DNA of 64,000 nt from Pseudarcicella hirudinis (GCF_900115665.1 NZ_FOXH01000003.1:421053-485052), one strand, 5' to 3'; shown: positions 1 through 8,942, numbered from the stretch's first letter. Numbers and translations: made by a program. Notes: generated from the sequence alone by a model not told the origin.

Positions 1-72
1 CTATATGTCTATGTGGTTGCAAGCATGGGAGTTTACAGATACTATGTGCCCTATATGTCTATGTGGTTGCAA
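1..72. repeat. Partial tandem intergenic repeat
   Basis: A 22-nt sequence at 1-22 recurs exactly at 51-72, separated by 28 nt of unrelated sequence. The second copy is preceded at 42-48 by a related CTATGTG word, so the unit looks like serial CTATGTG-type words ending in GTGGTTGCAA. The first copy may be cut by the window edge. The 50-nt period and the internal word repetition suit a dispersed intergenic repeat better than a CRISPR array. Confidence 0.6.
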
Positions 73-89
73 TGAATTAAAGACCCAAC

Positions 90-118
90 AAAAGGCAACT
101 CAATTGAGCTGCCTTTTT
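90..118 (-). terminator. Terminator, probably bidirectional, after fabI
   Basis: A nearly perfect palindrome has arms AAAAGGCA and TGCCTTTT around a self-complementary core centred on CAATTG. A/T runs on both sides allow use on either strand. It lies just past the fabI stop codon. Confidence 0.75.
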
Positions 119-140
119 AAAATGAAAGATGGAAACAGAA

Positions 141-953
141 TTAACCTTCCATTCTCGCTACAATTTCTTCAGAAATTCCCACAGAGCAGAAGCCTCCGTC
201 GTGGAAGAGATTTTGCATTGTAACTTTACGGGTAAGATCTGAGAATAAAGTTATAACATAGTCGGCACACTCATCCGCTGAAGCATTTCCAAGTGGTGAC
301 ATTTGATTGGCATATTCATAAAATGCGTTAAACCCGCTGATACCGGTTCCGGCGGTAGTTTTGGTTGGCGACTGGGAAACGGTATTTACCCGTGTTCCGT
401 TTTTCTTTCCATAGCGATAGCCATAGCTGCGGGCAATTGATTCAAGCATAGCTTTCGCTTGTGCCATGTCAGTATAATCAGGAAATGAACGCTGGGCAGC
501 AATATAAGAAAGCGCTACAAGAGAACCCTTGTTTTCAATAGCATCCAGTTTTTCAGCAACCTGAAGCATTTTGTGGAAAGACAAAGCTGAAACATCAATT
601 GATTTCAGAAACCATTCATAGTTTAAATCACCATATTCTTTGCCTTTACGGATATTTGTACTCATTCCTATTGAATGCAGGACAAAGTCGATCTTTCCGC
701 CAAGTTCTTCCATCGAACCGGTATATAATTTCTCCAGATCTTCAATAGAAGTAGCGTCGGCAGGAATAATTTTTGCCTCGCAATGTTCTGCCAGTTTGTT
801 GATTTCGCCCATACGCATCGCCAAAGGAGCGTTAGTCAAAGTGAAAGAAGCACCTTCTTCCTTAGCGCGGAGTGCTACTTTCCAAGCGATTGAGTTTTCG
901 TCTAATGCACCGGAGATAATACCTCTTTTGCCTTTTAATAAACCGTATGCCAT
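141..953 (-). CDS. fabI: Enoyl-[acyl-carrier-protein] reductase (NADH)
   Basis: FabI catalyses the last reduction of each cycle of type II fatty acid elongation, converting trans-2-enoyl-ACP to acyl-ACP with NAD(P)H in the cytoplasm. The 270-residue length is normal for the family. The N-terminus carries the FabI-type dinucleotide-binding segment GIISGALDENSIAW (residues 11-24). The catalytic set is visible as Tyr150, Tyr160 and Lys167, within SYIAAQRSFPDY and AQAKAML. The C-terminal half carries the substrate-loop region and the DGGF segment common to FabI proteins. It is monocistronic, with a strong hairpin beyond its stop. FabI is the target of triclosan-type inhibitors; nothing in the sequence suggests a divergent active site. 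The ATG start is supported by the family's usual N-terminus. Confidence 0.95.
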   Translation of the reverse strand: MAYGLLKGKRGIISGALDENSIAWKVALRAKEEGASFTLTNAPLAMRMGEINKLAEHCEAKIIPADATSIEDLEKLYTGSMEELGGKIDFVLHSIGMSTNIRKGKEYGDLNYEWFLKSIDVSALSFHKMLQVAEKLDAIENKGSLVALSYIAAQRSFPDYTDMAQAKAMLESIARSYGYRYGKKNGTRVNTVSQSPTKTTAGTGISGFNAFYEYANQMSPLGNASADECADYVITLFSDLTRKVTMQNLFHDGGFCSVGISEEIVARMEG

Positions 954-1313
954 TTTTAAATTGATTGTTGAATGATATGTTTCAGGAGAGTCCTGTGATA
1001 TTTTTAAGGTAACCTCTTTTGAAAAGGTATTTTGAGGGTATTATGATTTTTGCTAACAAATTGTTGAACTTGATTTTTCAGGGATATTGCTTAGTTTTGG
1101 ACATTACGAACACTTAAGAAAAACCTCCGGATTTATATGTAGTGAAGACCGCCATTTTATCAGAGTCCTTCTCCTGAATTCCGGGTAAAGGACTTAAATA
1201 ATTTTATTCAGAATATTGAAAAAATAATGGTTTAAGCCCTGGAAGCTATCATGTTAAAAGCGGATAACGACCTTTAAAATCCCCTCAAAGTAACAACTTT
1301 TTTACCAAAAATC
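954..1313. other. Intergenic region between fabI and a GNAT gene
   Basis: These 360 nt separate two divergent genes and should hold both promoters. I found no perfect TAnnTTTG element on either strand. A small inverted repeat, AGTCCTT at 1164-1170 and AAGGACT at 1188-1194, is the only structure noticed, and its role is unknown. No ORF or RNA gene is apparent. Confidence 0.4.
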
Positions 1314-1757
1314 ATGACACTCAATATTCGAAAAGCGACAAAAGCAGATTTGCCAGAAATTCTTTCTTTATACAGTACGGTACTTGACAACGGAAAAATC
1401 TTAAGCCCGGAAAAGGCGGAGGTTCTTTTCAATAAAATGATGAGCTATCCGAATTATAGCATTTATCTCGCTGAAAATGAACATGAAGCCGTCGGAACCT
1501 TCGCCTTACTGATTATGGATAACCTGGCACATTATGGAACGCCATCCGGGGTGGTGGAGGATGTAGCTGTTAAAAATGAATACCAGGGAAAAGGAATTGG
1601 CAAAGCCATGATGAAATTTGCCATAAAATGCTGTGAGGAAGCAGGTTGTTATAAATTGTCACTTTCAAGTAATCTGAAAAGACATGAGGCACATGCATTT
1701 TATGAATCCCTGGATTTTGCAAGACATGGATACAGTTTCCTGATTGATTTGAGATAA
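1314..1757 (+). CDS. GNAT family N-acetyltransferase
   Basis: A 147-residue single-domain GNAT acetyltransferase, which would transfer an acetyl group from acetyl-CoA to an amine. The acetyl-CoA pyrophosphate-binding motif A is clear: a strand with VEDVAV followed by QGKGIGKAMM at about residues 92-101 (the Q-x-x-G-x-G/A signature). The C-terminal HAFYESLDF segment is the usual motif B that closes the fold. The substrate cannot be told from sequence. No partner gene is adjacent: fabI diverges upstream, and rimP begins 183 nt downstream behind its own promoter. The ATG start puts the first beta strand right at the N-terminus, as usual. Confidence 0.85.
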   Translation: MTLNIRKATKADLPEILSLYSTVLDNGKILSPEKAEVLFNKMMSYPNYSIYLAENEHEAVGTFALLIMDNLAHYGTPSGVVEDVAVKNEYQGKGIGKAMMKFAIKCCEEAGCYKLSLSSNLKRHEAHAFYESLDFARHGYSFLIDLR

Positions 1758-1804
1758 AAACTTCAATCTGAGGCATTAAAAATCAGGCGAATCAAGGTAG
1801 ATAC

Positions 1805-1835
1805 TTGCATTCTACCTAAAAAATAGTTAATTTTG
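1805..1835 (+). promoter_or_regulatory. Promoter of the rimP-nusA-infB operon
   Basis: TTG at 1805-1807, a 20-nt spacer and TAATTTTG at 1828-1835 match the Bacteroidota vegetative promoter exactly. Predicted start of transcription is near 1841, giving a leader of about 100 nt before rimP. Confidence 0.75.
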
Positions 1836-1851
1836 CATCGGTTTTAAAAAT

Positions 1852-1882
1852 GAAGAAGAGGGGTCGTAAATCCCTCTTTTTT
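1852..1882 (+). promoter_or_regulatory. Leader hairpin with U-run upstream of rimP
   Basis: AAGAGGG and CCCTCTT form a short stem followed by six or more T residues. The structure looks like an intrinsic terminator, but it lies about 10 nt downstream of the predicted start of the rimP transcript. A 5'-proximal attenuator is therefore more likely than a terminator for the GNAT gene. Confidence 0.6.
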
Positions 1883-1940
1883 ATTTCATTAACTTCTGTC
1901 TGGCAGCATCCGAAAAATCAGACAAAGCAAAATACTTGAA

Positions 1941-2411
1941 ATGCTTAAAGATAAAATCACAGAACTACTTCAGAAATATCTGGAAGATGATAGATTGTTC
2001 ATTGTCGAAGTAGAAGTAGGACAATCAAAGACCCGTTCTAATGTAACGATTTTATTAGACTCTGATATTGGAATCACCATTGAGGAATGTGCTAAGATAA
2101 GTCGTAAATTAGGGCATGAAATAGAGGAACTAAATCTGATAGAATCAGCGTTTAATTTAGAAGTATCCTCCCCCGGAATCGATCAGCCGCTAAAATTCAG
2201 ACGCCAGTATGTTAAGAATATCGGCCGCTCTGTAAAGATCATACTGAAAGACGGTTCTGAAAAGAAAGGCAGCCTTGATGCCGTTTCAGATGAAGGCATC
2301 ACCATCACTGAAGAATTGAAGAAAAAGCCTAAAAAGGGCGAAGAGCATGGTCCTCTTGAAATCCCTTTCAGCAATATAGAACAAACTAAAATTCAGATAT
2401 CATTCAAATAA
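1941..2411 (+). CDS. rimP: Ribosome maturation factor RimP
   Basis: RimP assists assembly of the 30S ribosomal subunit. The 156-residue length and order fit: an N-terminal alpha/beta domain with FIVEVEVGQSKTRSNVTILL and the strongly conserved block FNLEVSSPGIDQPL at about residues 73-86, then a C-terminal SH3-like barrel ending in the IPFSNIEQTKI strand. It is the first gene of the conserved rimP-nusA-infB operon, behind a promoter and a terminator-like leader hairpin. In enterobacteria the equivalent operon is autoregulated; here regulation by the hairpin is inference. The nusA start is 95 nt downstream with no terminator between. Confidence 0.95.
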   Translation: MLKDKITELLQKYLEDDRLFIVEVEVGQSKTRSNVTILLDSDIGITIEECAKISRKLGHEIEELNLIESAFNLEVSSPGIDQPLKFRRQYVKNIGRSVKIILKDGSEKKGSLDAVSDEGITITEELKKKPKKGEEHGPLEIPFSNIEQTKIQISFK

Positions 2412-2506
2412 TGGTATCATTTCGAGTAAATTGAGAAAATCAGAAAAGCAGTATTAATGAATTTTGCTCAGAACTCAGTAATGTCGCTCATTAAAAATAA
2501 AAACCA

Positions 2507-3754
2507 ATGAATAGTGCAGAGCTAATAGCCTCGTTTGCGGATTTTGCAAAAGAAAAAAACGTTGACCGCCCGACGATGATCAAGGTGTTGGAAGAAGTTT
2601 TCCGCACCATGATTCGTAAAAGATATGGAACTGATGAGAATTTTGATGTAATCATTAACCCTGAGAGTGGTGACCTTGAAATGTGGCGGACCCGTGAGAT
2701 CGTTGACGACAACTCAGAGGACATTTGGGATTATGACAAAATACCGTTAGCTGAAGCAAAATTAATAGAACCTGACTTTGAAATTGGCGAGGAAGTAGCC
2801 GAATTGATCAAACTGGAGGATTTTGGTCGCCGTATTGTTCAGACTGCCCGTCAGACACTGATTCAAAAGGTTAAAGATTTAGAAAAAGAAGGTCTGTTTG
2901 AAAAATATAAAGATCTTGTCGGAGAATTGATCACTGCTGATGTTTACCAAATCATTGGAAAAGAGTTAATTTTGATTGATTCAGAAGGAAATGAATTGAG
3001 CCTGCCAAAATCAGAAATGATTCAAAAGGATAGATTCAAGAAAGGTGAGCCGGTAAAAGCTGTCATTCATAAAGTTGACATGAATAATGGTACTCCGAAA
3101 ATTACACTTTCCCGTACCTCTCCGGTATTCCTGGAAAGACTTTTTGAGCAGGAAATACCTGAAATTTATGATGGACAGATTATGATTCGCCGTATCGTAC
3201 GTGAACCGGGTGAGCGTGCAAAAGTAGCAGTTGAATCTTATGACGACAGAATTGATCCGGTAGGAGCATGTGTGGGTATGAAAGGTTCCCGTATTCATGG
3301 AATTGTCCGTGAATTACAGAATGAAAATATTGACGTAATCAATTACACAGAAAACCTTGAACTATTGGTAGCACGTGCGCTAAGCCCTGCGAAAGTAAGT
3401 TCAATGAATATTGATCGCGAAAAGAAACGCATTTCGGTGTATTTGCTGCCTGACCAGGTTTCTCTTGCAATCGGTAAAGGTGGACAAAATATTAAATTAG
3501 CCGGTAAACTGGTCGGTTTTGAACTGGATGTATTCAGAGATATTCCAAAAGGTGAAGTTGACGATGAAGACGTTGACTTGAACGAGTTTACCGATGAAAT
3601 TGAAGACTGGATTTTGAACGAATTCCATAAAATAGGTTTAGATACAGCCAAACAGGTTCTGTCTCTATCGAAAGAGGAATTGGTTCGTCGTACAGAGTTA
3701 GAAGAAGAAACTGTTCAGGAAGTAATGGACATTCTTCGTTCAGAGTTTGAATAA
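2507..3754 (+). CDS. nusA: Transcription termination/antitermination protein NusA
   Basis: NusA binds RNA polymerase and nascent RNA, modulating pausing, intrinsic termination and antitermination. At 415 residues it has the compact form without the C-terminal acidic repeats of E. coli NusA. The order is an N-terminal polymerase-binding domain (about 1-125), an S1 domain (about 130-200) and two KH domains (about 210-345) containing VGMKGSRIHGIVREL and IGKGGQNIKLAG, the GxxG loops that contact RNA. The last 60 residues form a small helical tail with several acidic residues. It follows rimP and precedes infB in the classical order. A long inverted repeat separates it from infB, so the downstream gene may be expressed at a different level. 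Confidence 0.96.
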   Translation: MNSAELIASFADFAKEKNVDRPTMIKVLEEVFRTMIRKRYGTDENFDVIINPESGDLEMWRTREIVDDNSEDIWDYDKIPLAEAKLIEPDFEIGEEVAELIKLEDFGRRIVQTARQTLIQKVKDLEKEGLFEKYKDLVGELITADVYQIIGKELILIDSEGNELSLPKSEMIQKDRFKKGEPVKAVIHKVDMNNGTPKITLSRTSPVFLERLFEQEIPEIYDGQIMIRRIVREPGERAKVAVESYDDRIDPVGACVGMKGSRIHGIVRELQNENIDVINYTENLELLVARALSPAKVSSMNIDREKKRISVYLLPDQVSLAIGKGGQNIKLAGKLVGFELDVFRDIPKGEVDDEDVDLNEFTDEIEDWILNEFHKIGLDTAKQVLSLSKEELVRRTELEEETVQEVMDILRSEFE

Positions 3755-3776
3755 TTTAGCAATGTGATTGAGTGAA

Positions 3777-3838
3777 TGAGTGACTGAGTGCATCTTGACA
3801 TTTAGTTTATCGCCCAATCATAAAAACTCAGTCACTCA
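3777..3838 (+). repeat. Inverted repeat between nusA and infB
   Basis: The 13-nt arms TGAGTGACTGAGT (3777-3789) and ACTCAGTCACTCA (3826-3838) are perfect complements around a 36-nt loop. Both flanks are made of imperfect heptads of the GAGTGAA/GAGTGAC type and their complements. No T-run follows, so simple termination is unlikely. An RNA processing or stabilising hairpin is possible. Confidence 0.65.
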
Positions 3839-3890
3839 ACACACTCATTCATAAAATAATATTATTATAGAAAAGTATCAAGAAAAAAAC

Positions 3891-6800
3891 ATGGCAGAAG
3901 ATAAAATGATGCGATTGAGCCTGGTGGCAAAGCAGATTAACGTGGGAACCTCAACCATCGTTCAATATCTCTCTGCCAAAGGTCACAGGGTTGAAAATAA
4001 CCCAAATACCAAGCTGAATTTTGAACAACTTAAATTGCTGGCCAAAGAATATAACGCTACCAATTTATTGGATCAGCTTCCAATGTCTGTTCAGAAAGCT
4101 GTGGATGAAGTGGTTGCTCCGGAGCCTAAAAAATCGGATGATGATTTACCTTTGTATTTCCGTGGAGATGCTTCTAAAGAAGGTGCAAATGGTCCGAAAG
4201 CTGAGGAGAAAAAAGAAGAAGACAAGGAGCCTGAGTTGATTCAGGCTAAAGCGGAAGTTAAGTTCAAGGTTTTAGGTAAAATTGAATTGGATGCAAAAGG
4301 TAATCCGGTTCCTCCAAAACCTCAGACAATAGTTGAGCCTGAGAAGGTTGAAGAAAAGAAAGCGGAAGTTGTAGAACCCAAACCAGCAGAAAAGCCGGTT
4401 GAAGTCGCTCCAGTAGCTCCGCCCGTGATTATAGAAACTCCAAAATCTGATAACGTGGAACCTGTGAAGGTTGAACCAGTGATTGAATCCCCTAAAGTCG
4501 AAGCGAAGGTTGAAGTACCTGCTCCGGAGGCTGTTGAAGCTGTAAAAAAAGTTGAAGTGCCTGCTGAACAGGCTAAAGTTGAGCCTCCAAAGCCACCACA
4601 ACAACCTCATAATCAACAAAAACCTCAGCAGAATCAGGGAAATGCTAATAATCAGCAGCGACCTTTTAACCAGCAGAATAATAACAATCAGCAACGCAAT
4701 AACCCGAATCAGCAGGGACAGCGTCCGCAGCAAAATAACCCGAATAGCAATCAGCAGCGTAATAATCCGAATCAACAGAATCCGCAGCAGCCTGCTAAAG
4801 CATTCAACCCTAATCAGATTCCAAAACCTCAGCCACCAGCTCCGGCTCCTAAGCCTGAACCGGTTGAAGAACCGGAAATTGAGTTGATTGAGGCAAAAGG
4901 TGAAACTTTGCGTGGTTTGAAGGTTTTAGGTAAAATTGAATTACCTGTTGAAATTAGCCGCTCTGACCGTAACGACCGTAACAAGAAGAAGCGTAAGAGA
5001 ATTAACAAAGCCGGGGAAAAAGTTACTGAAACTGAAATCAGAAACGAAAAAGGTGCTCCACGCCCTCCGAAAGATGGTTCGGCTCCTGCAGGAGGACAAC
5101 AGGGAGGTTCTAAAAAACCTGGTACCAATAACCAGAATACCGGTGGAGGTAACAATAATAATAATAATAACAACAACAGAAATAAGCCGAATAACAATAA
5201 TAATACTAATCAGGGAAATAAAGCTCCGCTTAAACCTAAAGAGGATGTAACCGAGAAGCAGATTCAAGACCAGATTAAGGCAACAATGGCACGTTTGCAA
5301 GGACAAGCCAATAAGCCAAGTTTCGGCGCAGATAAACGTAGAGCGAAGAGAAAAGTTCGTGCTGAGAAGGAAGAACGTCGTCAGCTTCAGGAAGAAGAAG
5401 AATCAAAAACATTGAAAGTAACCGAATTTATTTCGGCCAGCGATCTTGCTTCAATGATGGATGTTTCTGTAAATGAAGTAATCTCGACCTGTATGAGTCT
5501 TGGTATGTTCGTTTCAATCAACCAGCGTCTGGATGCCGAAGCAATTACTGTTATTGCGGATGAATTCGGATACGATGTAAGCTTTGTTTCTGCGGAAGAG
5601 GAAATAGAAGCAAGTATTGTTGAAGAAGTTGACAATGAAGACGATCTTGTAACAAGAGCTCCGATTGTAACAATCATGGGTCACGTTGACCACGGTAAAA
5701 CATCCTTGCTTGACTATATCCGTCGTGCCAAAGTGGCTGCCGGAGAAGCAGGAGGTATTACACAACATATTGGTGCATATTCGGTACAAACGGATTCAGG
5801 AAAACGTGTTACCTTCCTGGATACGCCAGGTCACGAAGCCTTTACCGCAATGCGTGCCCGTGGTGCTAAAATTACTGACGTTGTAATTATTGTAATTGCA
5901 GCAGATGACTCAGTGATGCCACAAACCCGTGAAGCAATCAATCACGCACAGGTTGCCGGCGTACCAATCGTATTCGCTTTCTCAAAAGTTGATAAACCTG
6001 GTGCAAATACCGACAAAGTACGTGAAGAACTTGCTGCTATGAATATGTTGGTGGAAGAATGGGGTGGTAAATACCAGTCTCAGGAAATTTCATCGAAATC
6101 GGGTCTGGGTATCAATGATTTGTTAGAAAAAGTACTTCTTGAAGCTGAATTACTGGAATTGACAGCAAATCCTAATAAGCGTGCTGTTGGTACTGTAATT
6201 GAAGCGGAACTTGATAAAGGTCGCGGTTATGTAACAACAGTACTGATTCAGTCAGGTACTTTACATATAGGTGATATGATGTTGGCAGGAGCACACTACG
6301 GTCGTGTGAAAGCAATGTTTGACCACCTGGGAAGAAAAATCAAGGAGGCAGGGCCGTCAACTCCGGTTCAGCTTTTAGGTTTAAGCGGAGCACCTCAGGC
6401 AGGTGATAAGCTGAACTCACTTGAAAATGAGAGAGAAGCCCGTGAAATTGCCAACAAACGTGAGCAGATTCTACGTGAACAATCAATCAGAACACGTAAG
6501 CATATTACGCTTGAAGAGATTGGCCGTCGTAAAGCTATCGGAACATTCAAAGAACTGAACGTAATTGTGAAAGGTGACGTGGATGGTTCAGTAGAAGCAC
6601 TTTCTGACTCATTATTGAAACTTTCTACAGAAGAGGTTCAGGTTCGTATCATCCACAAAGCAGTGGGTCAGGTATCAGAATCGGATGTATTGTTAGCTTC
6701 AGCATCAGATGCGGTGATCGTGGCATTCCAGGTTCGTCCAAGTGTAAATGCAAGACGTCTGGCAGAAAACGAACAAATCGAGATCCGTACTTATTCAGTT

Positions 6801-7160
6801 ATCTATCAGGCAATTGATGATGTAAAAGCAGCGATGGAAGGCTTATTGGCTCCTACTTTTGAGGAAGTTGTTACTGCCAATATTGAAGTCCGTGATGTAT
6901 TTAAGATTTCGAAAGTGGGTACAGTTGCAGGATGTTATGTGCTGGATGGTACTGTGAAACGTAATAATAAAATCAGAGTTATCCGTGATTTCGTAGTAGT
7001 GCATGAAGGTGAAATCTCAGCACTTAAACGTTTCAAAGACGATGTGGCTGAAGTTAAATTCGGCTACGAATGTGGTCTTTCAATCAAAAACTTCAATGAT
7101 ATCGTTGAATTAGACATTATTGAATGTTATGAATTGAAAGAAGTGAAACGTACACTTTAA
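3891..7160 (+). CDS. infB: Translation initiation factor IF-2
   Basis: IF-2 is the GTPase that positions initiator tRNA and joins the ribosomal subunits. This is a long form (1089 residues). A short N-terminal IF2N-type domain (about 1-60) is followed by a disordered region of about 430 residues rich in P, E, K, then N and Q, with runs of asparagine near residues 420-445. A second IF2N-like domain precedes the GTPase core. The core has G1 GHVDHGKT at about 597, G3 DTPGHE at about 644 and G4 SKVD at about 698, followed by the usual beta-barrel and C-terminal fMet-tRNA-binding domains. The linker contains a duplicated VLGKIEL-containing module, also visible as a 23-nt DNA repeat. It closes the rimP operon, with a terminator just after the stop. 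Confidence 0.97.
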   Translation: MAEDKMMRLSLVAKQINVGTSTIVQYLSAKGHRVENNPNTKLNFEQLKLLAKEYNATNLLDQLPMSVQKAVDEVVAPEPKKSDDDLPLYFRGDASKEGANGPKAEEKKEEDKEPELIQAKAEVKFKVLGKIELDAKGNPVPPKPQTIVEPEKVEEKKAEVVEPKPAEKPVEVAPVAPPVIIETPKSDNVEPVKVEPVIESPKVEAKVEVPAPEAVEAVKKVEVPAEQAKVEPPKPPQQPHNQQKPQQNQGNANNQQRPFNQQNNNNQQRNNPNQQGQRPQQNNPNSNQQRNNPNQQNPQQPAKAFNPNQIPKPQPPAPAPKPEPVEEPEIELIEAKGETLRGLKVLGKIELPVEISRSDRNDRNKKKRKRINKAGEKVTETEIRNEKGAPRPPKDGSAPAGGQQGGSKKPGTNNQNTGGGNNNNNNNNNRNKPNNNNNTNQGNKAPLKPKEDVTEKQIQDQIKATMARLQGQANKPSFGADKRRAKRKVRAEKEERRQLQEEEESKTLKVTEFISASDLASMMDVSVNEVISTCMSLGMFVSINQRLDAEAITVIADEFGYDVSFVSAEEEIEASIVEEVDNEDDLVTRAPIVTIMGHVDHGKTSLLDYIRRAKVAAGEAGGITQHIGAYSVQTDSGKRVTFLDTPGHEAFTAMRARGAKITDVVIIVIAADDSVMPQTREAINHAQVAGVPIVFAFSKVDKPGANTDKVREELAAMNMLVEEWGGKYQSQEISSKSGLGINDLLEKVLLEAELLELTANPNKRAVGTVIEAELDKGRGYVTTVLIQSGTLHIGDMMLAGAHYGRVKAMFDHLGRKIKEAGPSTPVQLLGLSGAPQAGDKLNSLENEREAREIANKREQILREQSIRTRKHITLEEIGRRKAIGTFKELNVIVKGDVDGSVEALSDSLLKLSTEEVQVRIIHKAVGQVSESDVLLASASDAVIVAFQVRPSVNARRLAENEQIEIRTYSVIYQAIDDVKAAMEGLLAPTFEEVVTANIEVRDVFKISKVGTVAGCYVLDGTVKRNNKIRVIRDFVVVHEGEISALKRFKDDVAEVKFGYECGLSIKNFNDIVELDIIECYELKEVKRTL
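4266..4942 (+). repeat. 23-nt direct repeat inside infB
   Basis: The same 23 nt, encoding most of a KVLGKIEL segment, occur at 4266-4288 and 4920-4942. At protein level the repeat extends over a longer module (xxIxAKxE...KVLGKIEL), so the disordered linker of IF-2 seems to have grown by segment duplication. Confidence 0.75.
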
Positions 7161-7181
7161 TCATTGGTCATATTGCTTTTA

Positions 7182-7220
7182 AAATATACCTCAATGGCCT
7201 GGCTATTGGGGTATATTTTT
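7182..7220 (+). terminator. Terminator of the rimP-nusA-infB operon
   Basis: AAATATACC and GGTATATTT form a stem enclosing CAATGG and CTATTG, which can extend it; a T-run follows. It lies about 20 nt after the infB stop and before the aroE start. Confidence 0.8.
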
Positions 7221-7263
7221 ATCAGAAAATTTATAAAACCGATAAACTTTAAACAATAAAACT

Positions 7264-8022
7264 GTGATTGAAAATCTTTATGGGCTAATCGGCTATCCCC
7301 TCGGTCATTCGTTTTCCAAAGGATATTTTACGGAAAAATTTGAAAAATCAGGCCTGGCGGAAACGCATTTGTACGAAAAATTTGAATTAAAAGATATAAC
7401 AGAACTTCCCGAATTACTTAACCGAAATAAGGCCAATCTGAAAGGATTAAATGTTACAATTCCTCACAAGCAGAATGTAATCCCTTTTTTGGATGAAATT
7501 GATGAGGCCGCTCAGAAAATCGGAGCAGTAAATACAATCAAAATCCTTCCGGATGGCAGAACAAAAGGCTTTAATACAGACTACTGGGGTTTCAGATGGA
7601 CTTTGGAAAAATGGGCAGAATTTACTCAGGTTCAGCCAAAGAATGCCTTGATTTTAGGAAAGGGTGGTGCTTCAAAAGCCATTATTCAGGCACTTAATGA
7701 TCTTGGGGTGCAAACACAATTAGTTTCAAGGTCGAAAGAATCTGATACAATTACCTATGAGGAACTGACCAGAGATATTATTGCAGAACATCTTCTGATT
7801 GTTAATACTACTCCTCTTGGAATGTATCCGAAAACAGAAGGATTTCCGGAAATTCCTTATGAATTATTAACCTCAGAGCATCTTTTATATGATATTGTTT
7901 ATAATCCTCTGGAAACAGTGTTCCTTAAAAAAGGATTAGAGGCTGGTATCAAATCAGTACATTTTGGACTGGAAATGTTGCATGGTCAGGCAGAAAAAGC
8001 CTGGCAGATATGGAATGAATAG
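7264..8022 (+). CDS. aroE: Shikimate dehydrogenase (NADP+)
   Basis: AroE reduces 3-dehydroshikimate to shikimate in aromatic amino acid biosynthesis. The 252-residue length is normal. Shikimate-binding serines are in GHSFSK (Ser16, Ser18). The catalytic lysine is Lys69 in NVTIPHKQ, and its partner aspartate is Asp106 in FNTDYWGF. The NADP-binding glycine-rich loop LGKGGASKA lies at about residues 132-140, and the family's NTTPLGMYP motif is near 180. The start is GTG: the reading frame at 7264 begins directly with the expected first beta strand, and no ATG lies nearby upstream. It sits alone after the infB terminator, with converging alkB downstream. Confidence 0.94.
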   Translation: MIENLYGLIGYPLGHSFSKGYFTEKFEKSGLAETHLYEKFELKDITELPELLNRNKANLKGLNVTIPHKQNVIPFLDEIDEAAQKIGAVNTIKILPDGRTKGFNTDYWGFRWTLEKWAEFTQVQPKNALILGKGGASKAIIQALNDLGVQTQLVSRSKESDTITYEELTRDIIAEHLLIVNTTPLGMYPKTEGFPEIPYELLTSEHLLYDIVYNPLETVFLKKGLEAGIKSVHFGLEMLHGQAEKAWQIWNE

Positions 8023-8053
8023 ATAATAACCGTGATTTCCGGATGAATATGCC

Positions 8054-8641
8054 TCATTTTATTACCCTGAATGTAATATTGATCCGGACATCAACTGTGT
8101 TTTTTACTTTAGGCAACTGATGTTCCCAAAAATGCTGGGTTTCTCCCTGCATTAACAAAAAACTTCCATGACTGAGATCTATTGATCTGATGAGTTTTTT
8201 ATCCTGATAATTTCGCAGCTGAAAACAACGGCTTGCTCCGAAAGTTACAGAACCGATTACAGGATTTAAACCCAACTCTTTCTCATTATCACGATGCCAT
8301 CCCATACTGTCTTTGCCATCACGATAGAGATTTAGCAAGGCACTCGTAAACCGTACTTTAGAAATTTCCTCAGCTTTTTGCCTGATTTCAAGCAGGGCCG
8401 GAGTCCATTCATGAGGAATCATGGTAATTCCTGAATAAGTATATATTTTGCCCTCATCGCCATACCAGGCAGTGAGCCGGGGTTGCATAACTTCTTTTCC
8501 GAAAATCTTAATCGGTTCTTGTTTCCACCGGATTTCATCCAATAACTGATTGAAATAGAAATCACTCTTTGATTTGGAAAAAAAGTCAGGGTAAAAATAA
8601 GCTTCGCCCTGAAATGGCAATAAGTTCTGATTTTCTGACAT
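8054..8641 (-). CDS. alkB: AlkB-family alpha-ketoglutarate-dependent dioxygenase
   Basis: Members oxidatively demethylate 1-methyladenine and 3-methylcytosine in DNA or RNA. The 195-residue protein has the Fe(II) facial triad: His and Asp in MGWHRDNEKELG and a distal His in QHFWEHQLP, followed by the 2-oxoglutarate-binding arginines in DVRINITFR. An open frame continues upstream to 8686 but overlaps the preceding gene; the ATG at 8639-8641 lies 4 nt after that gene's stop and gives the usual AlkB N-terminus, so I use it. It is the last gene of the minus-strand ada operon, consistent with induction by methylation damage (inference from the E. coli Ada regulon). Confidence 0.92.
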   Translation of the reverse strand: MSENQNLLPFQGEAYFYPDFFSKSKSDFYFNQLLDEIRWKQEPIKIFGKEVMQPRLTAWYGDEGKIYTYSGITMIPHEWTPALLEIRQKAEEISKVRFTSALLNLYRDGKDSMGWHRDNEKELGLNPVIGSVTFGASRCFQLRNYQDKKLIRSIDLSHGSFLLMQGETQHFWEHQLPKVKNTVDVRINITFRVIK

Positions 8642-8645
8642 GTAA

Positions 8646-8897
8646 TTAAAGGGCTTTATTTTCGTTTTTCCAGATTTTGTAAGCATTCCTCATGCAATGC
8701 CCGCAAGGGCGATATCCTTCAGACTGTGCCTGTTTTTCGGAGCTGAAGAAAACCCGGTTGCTTTTTTTCATACGTTTCCCGGATTTGCAGAGTAAAGTAC
8801 CATAAATCTTCAAAGCCGCATTTCCTCCAAAAGTTATGACACCTCGTCTGATAAGGGAATGTAAATCGGTTTTGTTCAGATTTTTATGAAAAAACAT
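8646..8897 (-). CDS. Stand-alone Ada-type metal-binding domain protein
   Basis: This 83-residue protein is a single Ada N-terminal-like zinc domain. In E. coli Ada this module repairs methylphosphotriesters by methylating a zinc-bound cysteine and so switches Ada into an activator. The end fits closely: RVFFSSEKQAQSEGYRPCGHC matches the second half of the domain with its CxxC pair. The first half has LLCKSGKRMKK, where only one cysteine is present instead of the usual C-x3-C, so the fourth zinc ligand is missing or supplied by another residue. It lies between a 2OG-Fe(II) oxygenase and alkB in the operon whose first gene encodes the rest of Ada. It may be the detached damage sensor, or a structural relative that no longer senses. 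Confidence 0.8.
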   Translation of the reverse strand: MFFHKNLNKTDLHSLIRRGVITFGGNAALKIYGTLLCKSGKRMKKSNRVFFSSEKQAQSEGYRPCGHCMRNAYKIWKNENKAL

Positions 8898-8942
8898 AGT
8901 TTTGCCAAGAGATATTTGTGCAATGATAGAAAAACAGCTTTA

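Noticed and set aside
1-72. CRISPR array at the left edge
   Set aside because: Only two copies, a 50-nt period shorter than usual arrays, internal word repetition in the unit and no cas genes in the window.
4272-4775. Long reverse-strand open frame across infB
   Set aside because: It lies opposite the N/Q/P-rich linker, and its repetitive Ile/Leu/Arg and Phe/Asn/Arg content is an artefact of low-complexity codons.
8642-8686. N-terminal extension of alkB
   Set aside because: It overlaps the upstream zinc-domain gene; the ATG at 8641 is 4 nt past that stop and gives the family's usual start.
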